This document shows, one piece after another, positions 61,561-64,000 of a stretch of 64,000 bases of DNA. Origin of the DNA: Cribrihabitans_A pelagius (GTDB lineage: Bacteria; Pseudomonadota; Alphaproteobacteria; Rhodobacterales; Rhodobacteraceae). Under the pieces are notes generated by a model. It made no database searches and was not told the origin of the DNA. It worked only from the letters and a program-made list of their open reading frames with translations. The number at the start of each line of letters is the position of its first letter. Within the stretch, counting starts at the first letter, position 1. Location: positions 62,001 to 126,000 of the forward strand of contig NZ_JBMERR010000015.1 of the NCBI RefSeq assembly GCF_048820915.1. Direction: 5' to 3'. A program made the position numbers and the translations under genes.

Positions 61561-61637
61561 TGGCGCGGTTGACGGGGCTCGAACCCGCGACCCCCGGCGT
61601 GACAGGCCGGTACTCTAACCAACTGAGCTACAACCGC
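61561..61637 (-). tRNA. tRNA-Asp (GTC), copy 2
   Basis: Identical 77-base gene to the copies at 61391 and 61720, with encoded CCA. The spacer to copy 3 shares a partly homologous TCCCCTCCGGxGCGGA block with the other spacer. Confidence 0.95.
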
Positions 61638-61719
61638 ATTATCGCCTTGCGGAGGACCGTTTCCGGCCCAAGTCCCCTCCGGAGCGGATCCTGTTTGACC
61701 CCAGGACAGGGCGGAGCAG

Positions 61720-61796
61720 TGGCGCGGTTGACGGGGCTCGAACCCGCGACCCCCGGCGTGACAGGCCGGTACTCTAACCAACTGAGCTACAACCGC
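61720..61796 (-). tRNA. tRNA-Asp (GTC), copy 1
   Basis: Identical 77-base gene with encoded CCA, first in the leftward array. It lies about 35 bases after a promoter-like sequence. Confidence 0.95.
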
Positions 61797-61832
61797 TTGC
61801 TGCCCATCCAGCGTCGCCGCTGAATGTTGGGC

Positions 61833-61863
61833 TGTAATATTCTCAGGCCCGGGGCATCGTCAA
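61833..61863 (-). promoter_or_regulatory. Promoter of the tRNA-Asp array
   Basis: Minus strand TTGACG (61858-61863), about 17 bases, then an AT-rich ATATTA-type -10. It points at the first tRNA-Asp about 40 bases away. The -10 is degenerate. Confidence 0.5.
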
Positions 61864-62000
61864 GCGATGTTTTCCCTTTTTGTGAACTTTCCCGGAAAAA
61901 AATCCGCTCCGCCTCGCAAGTCCTTGCAATCTTTACCAAAACCGCACGCGTACTGCGCCCGGTAGGATCATTGCAGATGTCAACATGTGTGAGAGGGGAT

Positions 62001-62076
<76 letters not shown>

Positions 62077-62086
62077 GTGACGGCGG

Positions 62087-62115
62087 ATTTAGCCAAAGCC
62101 CGCCCTATGTGCAAG
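62087..62115 (-). promoter_or_regulatory. Promoter of tRNA-Val (TAC)
   Basis: Minus strand TTGCAC (62110-62115), 17 bases, TAAATC (62087-62092), 11 bases before the mature 5' end. Confidence 0.5.
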
Positions 62116-62151
62116 GGCAAAGCGCAAGTTTTTGCACCCCACTCGTCCCGC

Positions 62152-62721
62152 CTAGCGCAGCACGGTTTCCACGCCCTCGTCCAGCACATACACGCAGCCC
62201 TGCCCGTTCGGCAGCGCCGCCATCTGTGCCCGGTCCAGCCCGCAGGCGATGCCGCGCATCACCTGGCCGAGGAGCCCATGCGCCACCACCACCGAGGGCC
62301 CGGTGAGCGACGTCATGAAATCGAGGATGCGGGCGTGGAAGCTGTCAAAACCCTCGCCGCCCGGCGCGGCGCAGAACAGGTCGAGGTGCTGCGGGTTGGC
62401 GGAATGAACCTCCGGGTACGCCTGCGCCACCTCCTCCAGCGTCATGCCTTGGAACGCGCCGGCAAATGCCTCCGCCAGCCGGGGATCCGTGGTGAAGGGC
62501 GCGCCGCCTAGCGCGATGTCCGCGGTCTGCTGCGCCCGCCCCAGGGGTGAGACAAATGCGGGCGGACTGTCTTTCATGACATCGGCCATCAGCCCGGCCT
62601 GATGCCGCGCCTGCATGATGCCTGTATCGCTCAGGGCCGATTCCAGCTGGCCCTGAATACGCCGCTCGGCGTTCCACTTGGTCTGCCCGTGCCGCAGCAG
62701 CCAGATTCTCGGAAATTGCAT
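62152..62721 (-). CDS. Histidine phosphatase (phosphoglycerate-mutase-like)
   Basis: 189 residues. The phosphoryl-transfer His is in WLLRHGQTKWNAERRIQGQLES (LRHGQT), the Arg in VSPLGRAQQTADIAL, the Glu in RLAEAFAGAFQGMTLEE, and the distal His in SVVVAHGLLGQVMRG. Members dephosphorylate small phospho-substrates such as phosphosugars; the role here is open. The ATG at 62721 follows GGGAGG. Confidence 0.93.
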   Translation of the reverse strand: MQFPRIWLLRHGQTKWNAERRIQGQLESALSDTGIMQARHQAGLMADVMKDSPPAFVSPLGRAQQTADIALGGAPFTTDPRLAEAFAGAFQGMTLEEVAQAYPEVHSANPQHLDLFCAAPGGEGFDSFHARILDFMTSLTGPSVVVAHGLLGQVMRGIACGLDRAQMAALPNGQGCVYVLDEGVETVLR

Positions 62722-62810
62722 GTGGCCTCCCTGCCTTGCCCGCTCAAGTGGTAGCGGCTGAGGGCGGCAAGCGGAAGGCCGCAAGCCCGGATCAAACGCC
62801 GCAGGATCGG

Positions 62811-62847
62811 AAAAAGCAAAAGGCGCTCGACCCTTGCGGGGAGCGCC
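62811..62847 (-). terminator. Terminator after tRNA-Val (CAC)
   Basis: Minus strand GGCGCTC-loop-GAGCGCC followed by TTTTGCTTTTT, just beyond the tRNA 3' end. Confidence 0.7.
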
Positions 62848-62857
62848 CTTCAAATAA

Positions 62858-62932
62858 TGGTGGGTGATAAGAGATTTGAACTCCTGACATCTTCGATGTG
62901 AACGAAGCGCTCTACCACTGAGCTAATCACCC
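62858..62932 (-). tRNA. tRNA-Val (CAC)
   Basis: Acceptor GGGTGAT/ATCACCC, anticodon loop TTCACAT giving CAC, encoded CCA. It differs from the TAC gene mainly in the anticodon region and T-arm; the D-loop is one base shorter. Confidence 0.94.
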
Positions 62933-63036
62933 GTGAGGCCGGTGTTTACAGCGAGTGTATCGGGTCTGCAAGAGGGATTTGCGAAGAAATTTGCCCCTGC
63001 AGAGGGATTTTTCGGGTCCCGGTTTGCGCCTGCGCG

Positions 63037-63492
63037 TCAGCTCGCGGGCAGCGCGTCGCGCCGGATCATCGTGCGCAGGGTGAAGCTGGAGCGGGTGTTG
63101 CGAATCCCCGGCACCCGCATCAGCCGCTGCTCTAAAAAACGGTCGAAATCGGTAAGATCCGCGGCCACCACCCGCAGGAGGATGTCGCGGGTGCCGGTCA
63201 TCAGGTAGCACTCCATAACCTGGTCGAACTGGCGCACGGCGTTCTCAAAGGCGATGATCGCCTCGGAGGCCTGGCGCTCCAGCTCCACCGCGACAAAGAT
63301 CGTCACCGGCAGCCCGAGCTTGGCCTGATCCACCCGCGCCGAATAGCCGCTGATGACGCCGCTGTCCTCAAGGTTGGCAACCCGGCGCGCGCAGGGCGTG
63401 GGCGACAGGCCCACCTGCTCGGACAGCTCCGAAATTTTCAGCCGCCCGTTGCGCTGCAGTGCAGCCACGATCTTGCGGTCGATGGCATCCAT
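63037..63492 (-). CDS. Lrp/AsnC-family regulator, divergent from leucine dehydrogenase
   Basis: 151 residues, the normal Lrp size. The HTH is AIDRKIVAALQRNGRLKISELSEQVGLSPTPCARRVANLEDSGVI, and the RAM domain is VTIFVAVELERQ to VMECYLMTGTRDILLRVVA. The ATG at 63492 follows GGAGG; a TTG five codons up is rejected. Divergent from the amino-acid dehydrogenase gene, a pair typical of branched-chain amino-acid catabolism control. Confidence 0.94.
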   Translation of the reverse strand: MDAIDRKIVAALQRNGRLKISELSEQVGLSPTPCARRVANLEDSGVISGYSARVDQAKLGLPVTIFVAVELERQASEAIIAFENAVRQFDQVMECYLMTGTRDILLRVVAADLTDFDRFLEQRLMRVPGIRNTRSSFTLRTMIRRDALPAS

Positions 63493-63624
63493 AGGGATTT
63501 CCTCCAAAAGACCCGCCCAATTTATCCGATAGCTCCAAAACTGTCACGCGGGCGGGCTGCATTTGGTGAAAACCCGCGCCTGCCAGCCGCTAATATGGCG
63601 TCAATTGAGGAGGAGCTTTTCCCG

Positions 63625-64000
63625 ATGACACTCTCTGCTGTGCCTTCTACCAGCCACGAGGAAATCTACCGCGTCGAAGACCCCGAGGTGGGGCTGACCG
63701 GTTTCATCGCCATCCATTCGACCCAGCTTGGCCCGGCGGCCGGCGGGCTGCGGATGCGCCCCTACGAGAACGAAGAAGCCGCGCTGACCGACGTCAAGCG
63801 GCTGAGCGAGGGGATGACCTACAAGAACGCCGCCGCGGGCCTGCCCCTGGGTGGCGGTAAGGCGGTGATCATCGGCGATCCCGCGAAGCTGAAGACGCCC
63901 GAACTGCTGCGCGCCTTTGCCCGCGCGATCGAGAGCCTTGACGGGCGCTACATCACTGCCGAGGACATGGGCATGAGCCCGGCAGACATGGCGACCCTGG
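63625..64000 (+). CDS. Leu/Glu/Phe/Val-dehydrogenase-family enzyme, 3' end outside window
   Basis: 125 codons, open at the window end. It starts MTLSAVPSTSHEEIYRVEDP after AGGAGGAG. GPAAGGLRMRPYENEEAALTDVKRLSEGMTYKNAAAGLPLGGGKAVI carries the glycine-rich substrate site and the catalytic Lys. RYITAEDMGMSPADM carries the conserved Asp. It would deaminate branched-chain or related amino acids using NAD. The match is closest in style to leucine dehydrogenases. Confidence 0.93.
   Translation, partial: MTLSAVPSTSHEEIYRVEDPEVGLTGFIAIHSTQLGPAAGGLRMRPYENEEAALTDVKRLSEGMTYKNAAAGLPLGGGKAVIIGDPAKLKTPELLRAFARAIESLDGRYITAEDMGMSPADMATL

Noticed and set aside
61006..61781. Several open frames sharing MVRVPACHAGGRGFEPRQPRH
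   Set aside because: They are translations of the tRNA-Asp genes and their spacers, not proteins.
61391..61796. CRISPR-like array of direct repeats
   Set aside because: The repeats are 77-base tRNA-Asp genes with a full cloverleaf, and spacers are of unequal length and related to each other.

Overview
This 64 kb window is a chromosomal stretch from a high-GC alphaproteobacterium, most likely a Rhodobacteraceae member of the Roseobacter group (Leisingera/Phaeobacter/Ruegeria-like). The indicators are a two-domain dCTP deaminase, a DksA that keeps one of the four zinc-finger cysteines, an ALA-synthase hemA with an FNR-type site, the scpA/scpB-nagZ-SPOR-argS order, a TRAP transporter with a very long DctM subunit, and many small proteins of a roseobacter flavour. 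The genus is inferred. No phage, IS element, CRISPR array or rRNA operon is visible, and coding density is about 90 percent.

Layout. 0-4 kb: end of an acidic Ala/Pro-rich protein, tRNA-Pro, dcd, and a divergent Lrp/MFS pair. 4-10 kb: a leftward cluster of scpB, scpA, nagZ, a SPOR protein and argS, preceded by a YCII protein. 10.5-12.2 kb: divergent dgt and an ErpA-like Fe-S carrier. 12.2-14.9 kb: an unusual leftward operon with a short protein made of eight FSSGS repeats, an uncharacterised helical protein and an EamA exporter. 15-26 kb: xthA, a flavin monooxygenase, dksA, a MoxR/DUF2927/VWA cluster, a tandem HD-GYP protein, an M48 protease, then a leftward glnE-rlmI-PIN group reaching 29.5 kb. 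30-32.4 kb: DUF2852, RDD, bpt and VOC proteins. 32.5-39.4 kb: a TRAP transporter divergent from a cache-domain histidine kinase and LuxR-type response regulator. 39.5-45.6 kb: a 2OG-Fe(II) oxygenase, the ilvB-ilvH operon behind a leader-peptide attenuator, and a divergent small protein/XRE regulator pair. 45.7-58.5 kb: leftward prfB, mrcA, an AMIN/Amidase_3 amidase, an aminotransferase, ispG, rodZ-like and hemA, interrupted by a rightward M48-TPR/DsbA pair. 58.8-64 kb: a dipeptidase, small proteins, three identical tRNA-Asp genes, two tRNA-Val genes, a histidine phosphatase, and an Lrp regulator divergent from a leucine-dehydrogenase-type enzyme cut by the window end.

How the genes work together. 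Most of the window is housekeeping: chromosome segregation (ScpAB), cell-wall synthesis and recycling (NagZ, PBP1A, amidase, RodZ), translation (ArgS, PrfB, Bpt, tRNAs), nitrogen control (GlnE), branched-chain amino acids (IlvBH), and isoprenoid/haem precursors (IspG, HemA). The TRAP system and the adjacent divergent two-component pair look like one regulated uptake module.

The best candidate for an undescribed system is the three-gene operon at 12.2-14.9 kb. Its first gene has a helical leader-like N-terminus followed by eight copies of an F/Y-SSGS(AP) motif with a period of 20-22 residues, and the protein ends exactly inside the last motif. That layout recalls a multi-core precursor peptide, and the next two genes could be a handling protein and an exporter. 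Regulatory and repeat features include an attenuator before ilvB, nested perfect palindromes between ilvB and ilvH, an FNR-like box before hemA, a recurrent GGAGTA-type intergenic motif, and short tandem duplications covering the stop codons of two genes.
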